NCBI GenBank assembly: GCA_035638775.1
Contig: DASQZJ010000008.1
Coordinates: forward strand, 1 to 34,990
Direction: 5' to 3'
Source of the DNA: DASQZJ01 sp035638775
Lineage (GTDB): Bacteria; Pseudomonadota; Gammaproteobacteria; UBA5335; SLRW01
DNA length: 34,990 bases
Part shown: positions 1-7,207 of the stretch, piece by piece
Numbering within the stretch: position 1 is the first letter of the stretch
Layout: every line of letters begins with the position of its first letter
The notes under the pieces: model-generated
Seen by the model: the letters and a program-made list of their open reading frames with translations, nothing else
What the model was told of the DNA's origin: nothing
The model's database searches: none
Translations under genes and position numbers: made by a program

Positions 1-287
1 CCGACGGCAGCGCCATCCCCGTGTTCGCGTTCCGGCTCCGGGACGCCTCCCGCTACTCGGTCTACGATGTCTCCGAGCGCCTGCGCGTGCGCGGCTGGCA
101 GGTGCCCGCCTACAGCATGCCGCCGGCAGCCGAGGACGTCCACGTGATGCGCGTGGTGGTACGGGAGGGGTTCTCGCGCGACATGGCAGATCTGCTACTG
201 GAGCACCTCGGAAGCGTCGTCGACGAACTGGAGGCATCTCCGCCGCGGCGACCGCGGCAGCCCGATGGGATCTTTCATCACGGGTGA
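1..287 (+). CDS. gad: Glutamate decarboxylase, C-terminal fragment (5' end outside window)
   Basis: This is the 3' end of a pyridoxal-phosphate-dependent decarboxylase that would convert glutamate to GABA and CO2 in the cytoplasm. The reading frame is open from base 3. The visible ~94 residues contain SVYDVSERLRVRGWQVPAY, then a VMRVVVREGFS strand and a tail ending in IFHH. This matches the C-terminal domain of the GadA/GadB family, which ends in a short His-containing tail that in E. coli GadB closes the active site at neutral pH. The PLP lysine and the catalytic core lie upstream of the window and cannot be checked. The nearest gene downstream (478-711) is on the other strand, so this gene ends its transcription unit. 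The family call is good; substrate specificity rests only on C-terminal resemblance. Confidence 0.8.
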   Translation, partial: DGSAIPVFAFRLRDASRYSVYDVSERLRVRGWQVPAYSMPPAAEDVHVMRVVVREGFSRDMADLLLEHLGSVVDELEASPPRRPRQPDGIFHHG

Positions 288-370
288 TGAGCGGGACGGT
301 GCATCAGCGCGAGCGGTTGGGGGCGGGTCTAACATTCCAGCAACCGCTGCCATGGGTGTACGTAGAGTTC

Positions 371-459
371 GCGAGAACGGAGCCAGGTCCTGCAATCACG
401 CAGTCACCGGGAAAGCATGCACGCCCGGCAAGGCCGGGTGGCGTTTCGGGTGAACCGCG
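371..459. repeat. Direct repeat, copy 1 (~89 bp)
   Basis: This block aligns without gaps to 841-929 at about 70 of 89 positions by eye. The most conserved cores are GCAGTCACCGG, CGTTTCGGG and GAACCG. It contains a small hairpin (CCCGGC-AAG-GCCGGG, 424-438). It lies 18 bp beyond the stop codon of the small minus-strand gene 478-711, and the second copy lies beyond that gene's start. Confidence 0.6.
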
Positions 460-477
460 TGGCGGGGACGCGGGCAG

Positions 478-711
478 CTACTGGGTTGCCCGCTGGATAC
501 GCTGCTTCTGTTGCTGCTCGGTCCGGTGCACGAAGCTGTTCATGTTCTTCTTGAAGCCGGGCACCTCCTGGGGCGTGGTCGGTACCCGGGGCGGCCCGCT
601 GGTGGAATGCGCTTGCGGGGTGGCGGCCGCCGGGGGCGCCGGGTGATGCAGTGAGCGCGCCACCAGCAGACCGACGATGGCCAGGGCCACCAGCAGAAGA
701 ATCAGCCGCAT
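478..711 (-). CDS. Small single-pass membrane protein, unknown function (77 aa)
   Basis: I do not recognise a family. The protein has an N-terminal hydrophobic helix (residues ~2-20, MRLILLLVALAIVGLLVARS) and then a Pro/Ala/Thr-rich hydrophilic tail ending in a Gln/Arg/Lys-rich stretch. This looks like an N-terminally anchored protein, or a signal peptide with a short secreted tail. The start is supported by an AGGGGGAA Shine-Dalgarno sequence 7 bases upstream of the ATG. No partner gene is adjacent on the same strand. The gene lies between the two copies of a diverged direct repeat (371-459 and 841-929), which may mean gene and repeats moved or duplicated together. A 7-bp inverted repeat (GCGGGCA/TGCCCGC, 470-493) spans the stop codon but has no T-tract. 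Confidence 0.6.
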   Translation of the reverse strand: MRLILLLVALAIVGLLVARSLHHPAPPAAATPQAHSTSGPPRVPTTPQEVPGFKKNMNSFVHRTEQQQKQRIQRATQ

Positions 712-840
712 GACGAAGTTCCCCCTGTAACGATCGCGACTTCACCGGCGCAGGGCGCCCGCTACCGGGCACGTGGCGCGATTCCGGCCGGAGCCGGTGC
801 CCGTGGATACAGATTACCACCATTCGCCGTCATGCAAGAT

Positions 841-929
841 GCAGGAACGGGGCCAGTTCTTGCAATGATGCAGTCACCGGACAGGCGCGCACGCCGGTCG
901 AGGCCGGATGCCGTTTCGGGCGAACCGTG
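841..929. repeat. Direct repeat, copy 2 (~89 bp)
   Basis: This is the partner of 371-459 in the same orientation, differing at roughly one position in five. Its hairpin is partly kept as CCGG-TCGAGG-CCGG. The best-kept parts are GCAGTCACCGG and CCGTTTCGGGCGAACCG. No ORF is conserved between the copies, so it looks like a non-coding intergenic repeat rather than a gene fragment. Confidence 0.6.
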
Positions 930-1038
930 CGCTAAGGCTGGGGGGCGGGAAGACAACGCCTTAATGCAAGACCTGACCGGGTTCCCGCACGGTGGACGGG
1001 GCGATCCTCATCGCCGGCTATCGAACCGGTCGCCACTG

Positions 1039-1047
1039 TGCTATAAG
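1039..1047 (+). promoter_or_regulatory. Possible extended -10 promoter
   Basis: TG-C-TATAAG reads as an extended -10 element (TGnTATAAT with one mismatch) in otherwise GC-rich DNA. No good -35 hexamer lies 17 bp upstream, which an extended -10 can tolerate. It would give the gene at 1288 a leader of about 235 nt. Confidence 0.3.
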
Positions 1048-1287
1048 AGTCTGGCTCAGGCTGATCGCTACAGGTTTGCGGTCTGCCAGGCGCGGCGGGC
1101 GGATTGGCAGCTCCGACCCGGTTTCCCCGCCGCCATCCCCAGGTTATCCCTCTCTCAAGCCCGCCGGGGCTGCCACGGCTTGCGGGACAGCTTTCCTCCA
1201 CACACTGGCACGTGCCGGTTCCCGTCCCCCTACGCGATGCAGCGTTGCGGGACCGGCCTGCGCCCAAGGACCGGGAGTGCAGTAGCC

Positions 1288-2106
1288 ATGAGCAATCGCT
1301 TAGGCGCCTTCGTTCGTCTCCTTAGCCTGGTGTCCCTTGCCGCGTTCAGCCTGTTGATGACCCGGCCAGCGGCCGCAAGGTCGTACGTGGGGAACGGTGT
1401 TGCGGTCGGCGGCGGGTATGCCCGGGTCGTCATCGTGACGACGTCCGCGGGTACGCCGAGCTCGATCTCGGTCGTCATGGACAGGCGCGTCCTGCAGGGT
1501 ATGCCCTCGGCGACGGTGACGCGTAGCGAGTGGGAATACCTGCTCCCGCTGCCCGACGGGGCTCCGCTCACCGGCTATGATCACGTAACGCTTACCTGGT
1601 ATCCGCAGGGCCATGCGCCACGCGGCACATACGCGGCCGCGCATTTCGGTGTCCACTTCTACCTGGTCGGCCGCTCCGCGCAGGAGTCCGCGCGCTTCGA
1701 CGACAAGGCCCGGTGGAATGCCGGGGCGGCGATCAGTCCCTCGCTGGTGCCCCCGGGCTATGTCGTAGTGCTCGACCCGGCGGTCGGAATGTTCGGGATG
1801 CACGGACTGAACCCGGAGGGACCGGAGTTCCACGGCGGGCCGTTCACCCGCACGTTTCTCTACGGTTATGACCGGGGCGCGATGATTTACCTGGAACCCA
1901 TGGTATCGCTGTCGTATCTGAGGGCCGCTCCCGATGTCACGCTGCCCGTGGCGACGCCTGCCGCCTACAGCACTACCGGCCTCTATCCGGAGAGATACCG
2001 GGTGGCATTCGACCGGCGAACGGATTGCTACGTGGTCTCGCTGGTGGCGCTCAGGTCCTGGACGGGGAGCGGGGAGCTGTTGACCGGCCGCGCGAGTCGC
2101 CGATAG
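1288..2106 (+). CDS. Secreted protein, DUF5602 / TTHB210-like (272 aa)
   Basis: The chosen ATG has a GGGAG ribosome binding site 10 bases upstream and begins a clear signal peptide: a hydrophobic core at residues ~9-24 and a likely cleavage after PAAA (~30). The frame is open much further upstream, but that part has no signal sequence and poor composition. In the mature protein, WYPQGHAPRGTY (104-115) followed by HFGVHFY (119-125) places three histidines (109, 119, 123) in the pattern PQGH...HF.VHFY. I associate this pattern with DUF5602/TTHB210-like secreted proteins of unknown function, and a metal site there is an inference. A second conserved-looking part is MFGMHGLNPEGPEFHG. Expected location is the periplasm or outside the cell. 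No functional partner is adjacent. Confidence 0.7.
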   Translation: MSNRLGAFVRLLSLVSLAAFSLLMTRPAAARSYVGNGVAVGGGYARVVIVTTSAGTPSSISVVMDRRVLQGMPSATVTRSEWEYLLPLPDGAPLTGYDHVTLTWYPQGHAPRGTYAAAHFGVHFYLVGRSAQESARFDDKARWNAGAAISPSLVPPGYVVVLDPAVGMFGMHGLNPEGPEFHGGPFTRTFLYGYDRGAMIYLEPMVSLSYLRAAPDVTLPVATPAAYSTTGLYPERYRVAFDRRTDCYVVSLVALRSWTGSGELLTGRASRR

Positions 2107-2376
2107 CCGGGAGAGCCGGCAGGCCTCTTCTGCCCGCAGACGCTCGCGCTGCGCGGCCTCTACCTGGATGCGGCCGACCCCGGCAGCCAAGCAGTTGCGG
2201 GTCGGGCTGGCATGCCGCAGCGCCGGCATCATTGCGCGACGACACTTGTCGCGAGTCGCGCCCACACTGCCGGGTGAGAGGTTCCGAGGTACATCCGGCG
2301 GACGGGAACCGGGCACACGGGGTTCAGGGAACCCGGGATTTACCGCATCCGGTACCCAACGAACGGGGGAGCAAGC

Positions 2377-2559
2377 ATGGCTGGTTCGAATGAGCTCTAC
2401 ACGATCGTCAACGGCCGGAAGACGGATGCCCCGCTGCACGAGGAGATCCTGGACAACCCGGAGGCGGATCGGCTGCTGTCCGAGATGGCGGTGCAGCGTG
2501 CGATCGAAGATGGCCTGTCCGAGGAGGTCGCCAGGGAGCTGTATCGCTACCAGCGCTGA
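2377..2559 (+). CDS. Small acidic protein, unknown function (60 aa)
   Basis: I do not recognise a family. The ATG is preceded by GGGGGAG at 5 bases. The sequence is hydrophilic and soluble, with no membrane segment and no cysteine. Predicted helix runs through EEILDNPEADRLLSEMAVQR and the C-terminal EEVARELYRYQR. Third-position GC is high, as in neighbouring genes, which supports real coding. It stands alone: the next gene (2595-3215) is convergent, 35 bp away. Small hairpins precede it, including GGGTTC-AGG-GAACCC at 2320-2334. It could be a small regulatory or DNA-binding-type protein, but nothing in it shows this. Confidence 0.6.
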   Translation: MAGSNELYTIVNGRKTDAPLHEEILDNPEADRLLSEMAVQRAIEDGLSEEVARELYRYQR

Positions 2560-2594
2560 CCGCCGGCCCGGAACGTCGCCGAAGACGTACCCGC

Positions 2595-3215
2595 TCAGGT
2601 CAACGGCTGGTCGATCCACTGCTTGAAGCCGGGCCGGGCACGGCAGTTCTCCAGCCAGGCCTCCAGGCGCGGCATCGACGGCCGGTCCTCGACCAGCTTC
2701 ACCCAGCGGTAGGCCTGGATCGCGAGCGGGACGTCGGCCATGGTCACCCGGTCGCCCAGGATGAAATCGCGGTCCTCCAGCCTTGCCTCCAGGATCGGCC
2801 AGACGGCGAGGCCCTGCTTGACCGCACGGTCGACCGCCGCGTGGTCGCGCTCGGGCTCCGGCACGCGCACGAGGTTCCAGAAGATCGGGGTCATGAAGGG
2901 CACCACCGTGGTCTGCTGCCAGTCCATCCAGCGGTCGGCGTCGGCGTAGGCCTGCGGATCGGCCGGGCAGAGGCCGCCGCGGTCGTGTTTCGCCGCGAGG
3001 TAACGGACGCAGGCGTTGGACTCCCACAGGACGAAGCCGTCCTCGTCGATGGTCGGCACGCGGGCGTTCGGGTTCATGGCCAGGTAGAACGGCTCCTTCG
3101 TCCGGCCGAACTTGCCGCCCACGTCCTCGCGGTCGAACGGCACGCCCATCTCATCGCACGCCCAGAGCACCTTCTGCACGTTGGCCGAGTCCGAGCGGCC
3201 CCAGATCTTGAGCAT
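2595..3215 (-). CDS. Glutathione S-transferase family protein (206 aa)
   Basis: This is a cytosolic thiol transferase likely to conjugate or reduce electrophiles with glutathione. The N-terminal thioredoxin-like domain begins MLKIWGRSDSANVQKVLWAC, with Ser/Asn in the expected glutathione-activating loop. It is followed by the conserved NPNARVPTI cis-proline segment (~48-56) and LWESNACVRYLA, the glutathione gamma-glutamyl contact (E-S). The C-terminal helical domain carries the GDRVTMADVPLA N-capping box typical of GSTs. Length is normal. The start at MLKIW is set by AGGAGG 7 bases upstream; the longer frame adds 36 residues with no homology. The specific class and substrate cannot be read from the sequence. 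Confidence 0.88.
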   Translation of the reverse strand: MLKIWGRSDSANVQKVLWACDEMGVPFDREDVGGKFGRTKEPFYLAMNPNARVPTIDEDGFVLWESNACVRYLAAKHDRGGLCPADPQAYADADRWMDWQQTTVVPFMTPIFWNLVRVPEPERDHAAVDRAVKQGLAVWPILEARLEDRDFILGDRVTMADVPLAIQAYRWVKLVEDRPSMPRLEAWLENCRARPGFKQWIDQPLT

Positions 3216-3402
3216 CGCGGTTCCTCCTGTCAGACGGCGGGCATCCATCCGGGCCGGGTCGGGCCGGCCGTTCGGGGAAGACGGAGACGGTCCCCTCTCC
3301 CCGCGTCGGTTCCCTCCCAGCATACGCGCGCGAGCGGTGCCGGTCCCGCCGCAGCGCCGTCCGCTGGCGGGAGCCGACGCCCGCGCCGCCGGGATGCCGG
3401 GG

Positions 3403-3912
3403 CTACGGAAACACGGGCACCCGGGGCTCGGTGATGCCGCCTTCCTCGCGCGGGTGGTGCTTCCGGACCAGCGCGTCGATCTCGCCGACGCGGCCGGTTG
3501 GCACGTCCACGATCAGCAGCAGCTGGCCGTCCCGGATGGCGTCGCGGAAGCGCCGGACGCGCGTGTTGGGCACCGCCACGCCGATCATGCTCGCCATCAC
3601 GGCGCCGAACACCATGCCGATCAGGGCGATCGCGAGAGAGGCGATGCCGCCGAGGGTCGCGGCGGCGGAGGGGATCGACACCACCGCGGCGCCGGCGGCC
3701 GCACCCAGCAGGCCGCCGAGGGTGCCGCCGCGTTCCAGGGCCGGCACGAAGTCGGTTCGCTGGGTCACGCCGGCTTTCGGCAGATCGTCCAGCGGTACGT
3801 CCTCCCTGGCGATCACGTGCATGTGCCGTTCCTCGATGCGTGCCAGCAGGAGCTGCTCGTGGAGCTTCCGTGCGCCGTCCGCGTGGGGGACCAGAAAGTA
3901 CCGTCTGCGCAT
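3403..3912 (-). CDS. DUF1269-family membrane protein, copy 1 (169 aa)
   Basis: The start codon follows AAGGAGG at an ideal distance, which excludes the 44-residue upstream extension. The N-terminus (MRRRYFLVPHADGARKLHEQ) and the ARIEERHMHVIARE segment form a small alpha/beta unit. A Gly/Ala-rich double hydrophobic segment follows at ~62-112 (GGTLGGLLGAAAGAA, then IALIGMVFGAVMASMIG), like a glycine-zipper membrane hairpin. The C-terminus (VPNTRVRRFRDAI...LLLIVDVP...) is a second soluble unit ending HHPREEG. I recognise this as the DUF1269 family of inner-membrane proteins of unknown function, sometimes labelled stress-related. It is divergent from the AI-2E-type permease gene at 4260, and a paralog sits on the permease's other side (5355-5864). 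Confidence 0.8.
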   Translation of the reverse strand: MRRRYFLVPHADGARKLHEQLLLARIEERHMHVIAREDVPLDDLPKAGVTQRTDFVPALERGGTLGGLLGAAAGAAVVSIPSAAATLGGIASLAIALIGMVFGAVMASMIGVAVPNTRVRRFRDAIRDGQLLLIVDVPTGRVGEIDALVRKHHPREEGGITEPRVPVFP

Positions 3913-4259
3913 GCCAACCTCCTTGCGGATGTGGCGGGCTCTGCGGGCATGCCCTCTGTGGTGTGGGACGTCCCGGAAGCGCTGCCAGTTCACCGCCACG
4001 GTCCCGTAGTCCGGGAAAGGATGCCCCTTGCGCCGGGGCCGCATCCGGGATTATCGCCCGGGCCGGGTTCAGCCTGCCGGGGCCCGGGCTCGCATGGTGG
4101 CGGACGGGCGTGGCGCGGGCGCAGGTGCCGCCGTCCCGCGCAATTCCCGCGGTTATCCGTGGTATGGTCGGTACGGGTTCCGGGTTGGAGCGGATTGCGC
4201 GCGGGTCGGGCGCGGCCTGCGCATCACGTCCCGTGTCGGTGCGACATGGAGGTCCTCCC
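3913..4259. other. 347-bp divergent intergenic region
   Basis: It separates the minus-strand DUF1269 gene from the plus-strand permease gene and must hold both promoters. Beyond the two Shine-Dalgarno sequences at its ends, I see only GC-rich inverted repeats around 4070-4095 (GGCCCGGGC and relatives). I can make no confident promoter call; TATGGT at 4163-4168 is the best -10-like hexamer but lacks a -35 partner. Confidence 0.4.
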
Positions 4260-5318
4260 ATGAGCGACAGCGAGCACAGCGAGTGGTGGCCGCACCGGTT
4301 CGCGCAGCGCTGCGCGATCGCCGCCGGCATCGCCCTGCTCGCCGTGGCGCTGGCCGTGTTCCTGTGGTCGGTGAGCCAGGGGCTGCTGGTGATGTTTTCC
4401 GCCATGCTGTTCGCCGTGATGCTGAACGGCCTGGCGAAGACCGTCTCGCGCCACACCCGCATCCGCCGGCAGTGGGTGCTCGCGGTCACGGTGAGCGTGG
4501 TCGCGGCGATCGTGATCGGGGTGTTCGTGCTGGGCGCGGTGCGCATCGGGCAGCAGGCGCCGCAGCTGCACCAGGGCCTGATCCAGTCGATGCACCAGAT
4601 CCGGGGCAAGCTCCAGCAGCTCGGCCTGCAGTCTGGCTCGCTGGGCCTGGGCGGCCTGGGCGCGGGGCCGCTCAAGAGCGGGGCCGCGTTCTTCGAGCGC
4701 AACCTCTCGACCTCGATCGAGCTGGTCACCGACGCGTTCATCATCGTGATCGCCGGCATCTACTTCGCGGTCAATCCCGACGTCTACATTCGCACGCTGC
4801 TGATGGTGGTGCCGCCGCGCAAGCAGCAGCGCGTCCGGGAGCTCATCGACGAGCTGGGCGTGGGCCTGTGGCGCTGGCTGCTGGGGCGCTTCGCCTCGAT
4901 GCTGGCGGTGGGCCTGATGACCATGGTGGGGCTGTCGGCGCTGGGCGTGCACCTGGCGTTCGTGCTGGGGCTGATTGCCGGGGCGCTGACCTTCATCCCC
5001 TACCTGGGCACGATCATCTCGCTGGTCCCGGCCGTGCTCATGGGGCTGCTGCAGTCGCCCATGACCGCCCTGTACGTGCTGCTGCTGTTCATCGGCGCCC
5101 ACCTGCTCGAGGGCTATATCCTGTCGCCGCTGATCCAGGAACGCGCGGTGCACCTGGCGCCCGGGTGGCTGCTCACGGCGCAGCTGCTGGGCAGCCTGGC
5201 CGCGGGGCTGTTCGGCATCATCATCGCCGCACCGGTGATGGTGGTCGTGACCATCGTGGTGCAGATGCTCTACATCGAGGACGTGCTCGGCGAGAAGATC
5301 CGGCTGCTCGGCGAGTGA
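4260..5318 (+). CDS. AI-2E family transporter, permease (352 aa)
   Basis: This is a polytopic inner-membrane protein of the AI-2 exporter / PerM (TqsA-like) superfamily. Hydrophobic pairs occur at ~17-58 and ~70-95. A soluble insertion (~97-155, QQAPQLHQGLIQSMHQIRGK...) matches the periplasmic loop typical of the family. The C-terminal half contains the characteristic FIPYLGTIISLVPAVLMGLL and the HLLEGYILSPLIQ helix. Length is normal. The ATG follows GGAGG with 6-base spacing. Family members export autoinducer-2 or act as ion antiporters; the real substrate here is unknown. DUF1269 paralogs flank the gene on both sides on the opposite strand, and the convergent one begins 36 bp after the stop. 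Confidence 0.88.
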   Translation: MSDSEHSEWWPHRFAQRCAIAAGIALLAVALAVFLWSVSQGLLVMFSAMLFAVMLNGLAKTVSRHTRIRRQWVLAVTVSVVAAIVIGVFVLGAVRIGQQAPQLHQGLIQSMHQIRGKLQQLGLQSGSLGLGGLGAGPLKSGAAFFERNLSTSIELVTDAFIIVIAGIYFAVNPDVYIRTLLMVVPPRKQQRVRELIDELGVGLWRWLLGRFASMLAVGLMTMVGLSALGVHLAFVLGLIAGALTFIPYLGTIISLVPAVLMGLLQSPMTALYVLLLFIGAHLLEGYILSPLIQERAVHLAPGWLLTAQLLGSLAAGLFGIIIAAPVMVVVTIVVQMLYIEDVLGEKIRLLGE

Positions 5319-5354
5319 CCGGGCCGGGAGGGGGCGCTGCGCGGGTGCGGCGGC

Positions 5355-5864
5355 TCAGGGAGAGGCCGTGCGTCCGTCCGCTGCGGTGCCGTCCGTGACC
5401 TTCGGATGCGCCTGCCGGATCAGCGCGTCGAGCTCCCCGGCGCGACCGGCCGGCACGTCGACCATCATCAGGATCCGCCCGGCGTCGATCGCCTCGCGGA
5501 AGCGCCGCACGTCGGGGTGCGGCACATCGATCGCGATCATGGTGGCCGATAGCGCCCCGAAGACCGCTCCGAGCGCCCCCATCACCAGCACGGCCGGGAA
5601 GCCAAGGACGTCGCCGATCGGCGGGACCATGATCGCGATGAGTCCGCCGCCCAGGCCCATCCCGCCGCCGATCAGCAGGCCCCGGCGCAGGGCCGGGAGC
5701 AGGTCGGTCCGTTGCGACAGCGGCACCTCGGGCAGGTCCTCCAGCAGGACGTCGTCACGGGCCATGACGCGGACCTGTCGCCACTGCAGGCCGGCCCGGA
5801 GCAGGTCGTTGAACAGCTCGCGGGCCTCGTCGACGTCGGACACGAGCAGAAAGCGCCTGTGCAT
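5355..5864 (-). CDS. DUF1269-family membrane protein, copy 2 (169 aa)
   Basis: This is a paralog of 3403-3912 of exactly the same length. Shared landmarks are the N-terminal RRxFLV, LxEDLPE-type and LSQRTDxxPAL segments, the glycine-rich membrane hairpin (RGLLIGGGMGLGGGLIAIMVPP, then MGALGAVFGALSATMIAIDVP), and the C-terminal VRRFREAID...MMVDVPAGR...ALIRQAHP. The ATG follows AAGGAG. It is convergent with the AI-2E-type permease gene, ending 36 bp from it. Its promoter should lie in 5865-6110. Function is unknown. Two paralogs around one permease suggest an association, but that is inference. Confidence 0.8.
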   Translation of the reverse strand: MHRRFLLVSDVDEARELFNDLLRAGLQWRQVRVMARDDVLLEDLPEVPLSQRTDLLPALRRGLLIGGGMGLGGGLIAIMVPPIGDVLGFPAVLVMGALGAVFGALSATMIAIDVPHPDVRRFREAIDAGRILMMVDVPAGRAGELDALIRQAHPKVTDGTAADGRTASP

Positions 5865-6480
5865 CCTCAGCTCCTTGGCAGCCGTTGTCCCTGTGGACCC
5901 GCTCCGGCGGTCGCTCGTTCGTTCGGGGCGCGTCCACCGGCAAGTATGGCAAGCCCACGTGTTGCGGCAAGGCCCCAGCCTGGTGCAGGCGTGCTCCGAG
6001 ACCGTGCAGCCGGGGCCTCGTCACGCGCCCGCCGAGCGTCCGCGCCCGTCGGCGCGAGGCACACCGGTGCAGGGCATCGCGGGTCTTCGTGGCGGGTGCG
6101 CGGGTCGCTGGCACGCTTCGTGCAAAAGTGAGGGCGAGGGCGCATGCAACGGCCCTCGACAAAAGCAAGCGATGTCTCTCCTCCCGTATGGCGTCTGGCA
6201 CCTCTCCCCTGCGCGGTGCCAGGCGCCTTTCTTTTCCGGTCCGGCAGGGCTCGCCCCGGTCCAGCCACCCGTCGACGGCGGCGAAGAACCGGGACCAGGT
6301 GGTGGCGGTGCGGGCCTGCTGCTCCAGGTCCTCCATCGTCATGCCGCGCGCGTACGCCCGGGCCATCCGGTGCACGCACTCGGCCTCGTTCCAGTAGTGC
6401 CCGCGGTTGTTCTCGAGCGGACGGTGCAGGTCGCTGCCTGTCCGCAGCAGGCGCTGGTGCGAGGTCGGGGCGGCATTCAT
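5755..6480 (-). CDS. Unrecognised ORF; only its first ~80 codons look coding
   Basis: The ATG overlaps the stop of the upstream gene 6477-6929 (ATGA), so the two are translationally coupled. For the first ~80 codons (6480 down to ~6241) third positions are almost entirely G or C, and the protein looks soluble and helical (ECVHRMARAYARGM, then TTWSRFFAAVDGWLDRGEPC). I recognise no family. Below ~6240 the codon bias collapses and the product becomes Arg/Ala-rich. The frame then runs through a strong hairpin and 110 bp into the antisense of the DUF1269 gene before stopping. The likely picture is a ~80-100-residue gene that lost its true end by frameshift or rearrangement, with an accidental open frame beyond. 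The gene is credible; its annotated 3' end is not. Confidence 0.45.
   Translation of the reverse strand: MNAAPTSHQRLLRTGSDLHRPLENNRGHYWNEAECVHRMARAYARGMTMEDLEQQARTATTWSRFFAAVDGWLDRGEPCRTGKERRLAPRRGEVPDAIREERHRLLLSRAVACALALTFARSVPATRAPATKTRDALHRCASRRRARTLGGRVTRPRLHGLGARLHQAGALPQHVGLPYLPVDAPRTNERPPERVHRDNGCQGAEDAQALSARVRRRRGPRAVQRPAPGRPAVATGPRHGP
6190..6235 (+). terminator. Strong plus-strand intrinsic terminator with no obvious gene
   Basis: A 13-bp stem with one G-U pair (left arm 6190-6202, right arm 6215-6227, 12-nt loop) is followed directly by TTTCTTTT. The minus-strand side has no T-tract, so it works for plus-strand transcripts only. Yet the genes on both sides here are minus-strand. 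Confidence 0.7.
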
Positions 6481-6929
6481 CCCGTGTCCCTTCCCGAGGA
6501 GCGTGGCGGGTTGTACTCGGCCCAGCCGCGGGCGACCCAGTTCAGCAGCCGCGAGGGATCCACGATCTCCAGGCGCGGCGGCTCGCCGGGCCGTCGCAGG
6601 ATGATGTGGGGCAGCCGGCCGGCGACCTCGCGCAGGGCGATCGCCAGGGTGCCTGCCATGGGGTCGGACGCGAGCGGCAGCAGCAGCGCCAGCGACTGGT
6701 CCCGGGACTGCGCGGCGCCGGCCCGCTGGAAGTGCTTGTGGAACAGCCGGATGTAACGGGGCAGGGCGAGCGCGTAGCGCCCGTGCGGACCCGGCGCCGG
6801 CAGCACCGCGGGCACCCGGCGCTGGCAGATCGCGCGATCATGGAACCAGGCGAAGCTGCCCGCCAGCAGTCGTCCCAGCTCGCTCAACTCGTCGCCCGTC
6901 AATGGCCGGTCGATGAAGTAGATGTCCAA
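6477..6929 (-). CDS. Unknown family, member A (150 aa, TTG start)
   Basis: I recognise no named family, but a clear paralog lies at 12247-12684. Over the first 54 residues the two align without a gap, with about half the positions identical. Shared blocks are YF-x-DRPL-x-G, RVP-x-VLPAP, GRYAL, KHF-x-R-x-GA, and later AG-x-LA-x-ALR-x-V-x-GR. It looks like a soluble alpha/beta protein with no signal peptide or membrane segment. I chose the TTG start because GGGGAG lies 6 bases before it and because homology begins there. A 31-residue Arg-rich upstream extension to an ATG at 7022 has neither ribosome binding site nor homology. The downstream ORF overlaps its stop by 4 bp. The esterase gene at 7208 is divergent, 278 bp away. 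Confidence 0.7.
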   Translation of the reverse strand: MDIYFIDRPLTGDELSELGRLLAGSFAWFHDRAICQRRVPAVLPAPGPHGRYALALPRYIRLFHKHFQRAGAAQSRDQSLALLLPLASDPMAGTLAIALREVAGRLPHIILRRPGEPPRLEIVDPSRLLNWVARGWAEYNPPRSSGRDTG

Positions 6930-7207
6930 GTCGTGCTCCCCGCGCCCCCGGGGCCGGCGCTTTGCGGTCCGTCTCGTTCGCAGTCTAAGTGCTGCGGATG
7001 TCCTGGCATTGACCCGTGTCATCGGTACGCGGACGGGCCGCCGGCGAGGCCGGTGCGAGGCATTCCCGCTTCAGACGTGGCATGCTGTGGGCCAGCCACG
7101 CGCGCTCCCCGCGATCGCCGGGATGCGCCGTCATTCCTGAACCGGTTCGTCACCTGCGGGATCGGCAACGGACCGGTCGCGATATCCAAACAGGGAGGAG
7201 ATCGACG

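Larger units (their letters stand above)
712..1287. other. 576-bp non-coding stretch with direct repeat copy 2 and a possible promoter
   Basis: I find no credible gene here; the open frames have poor composition and no ribosome binding sites. It holds the second copy of the direct repeat (841-929) and a possible extended -10 promoter for the secreted-protein gene that starts at 1288. A plus-strand frame open from 832 is simply an upstream extension of that gene. Confidence 0.5.

Noticed and set aside
832..1287. N-terminal extension of the 1288-2106 protein to an ATG at 832
   Set aside because: The extension is Arg/Pro-rich, crosses the repeat copy, and would bury a clear signal peptide. A good ribosome binding site precedes 1288.
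7010..7035. TTGACCCGTGTCAT, an FNR-like palindrome between the member A gene and the esterase gene
   Set aside because: It matches TTGAT-N4-ATCAA at only 7 of 10 positions, and no -10 is visible at a fitting distance.
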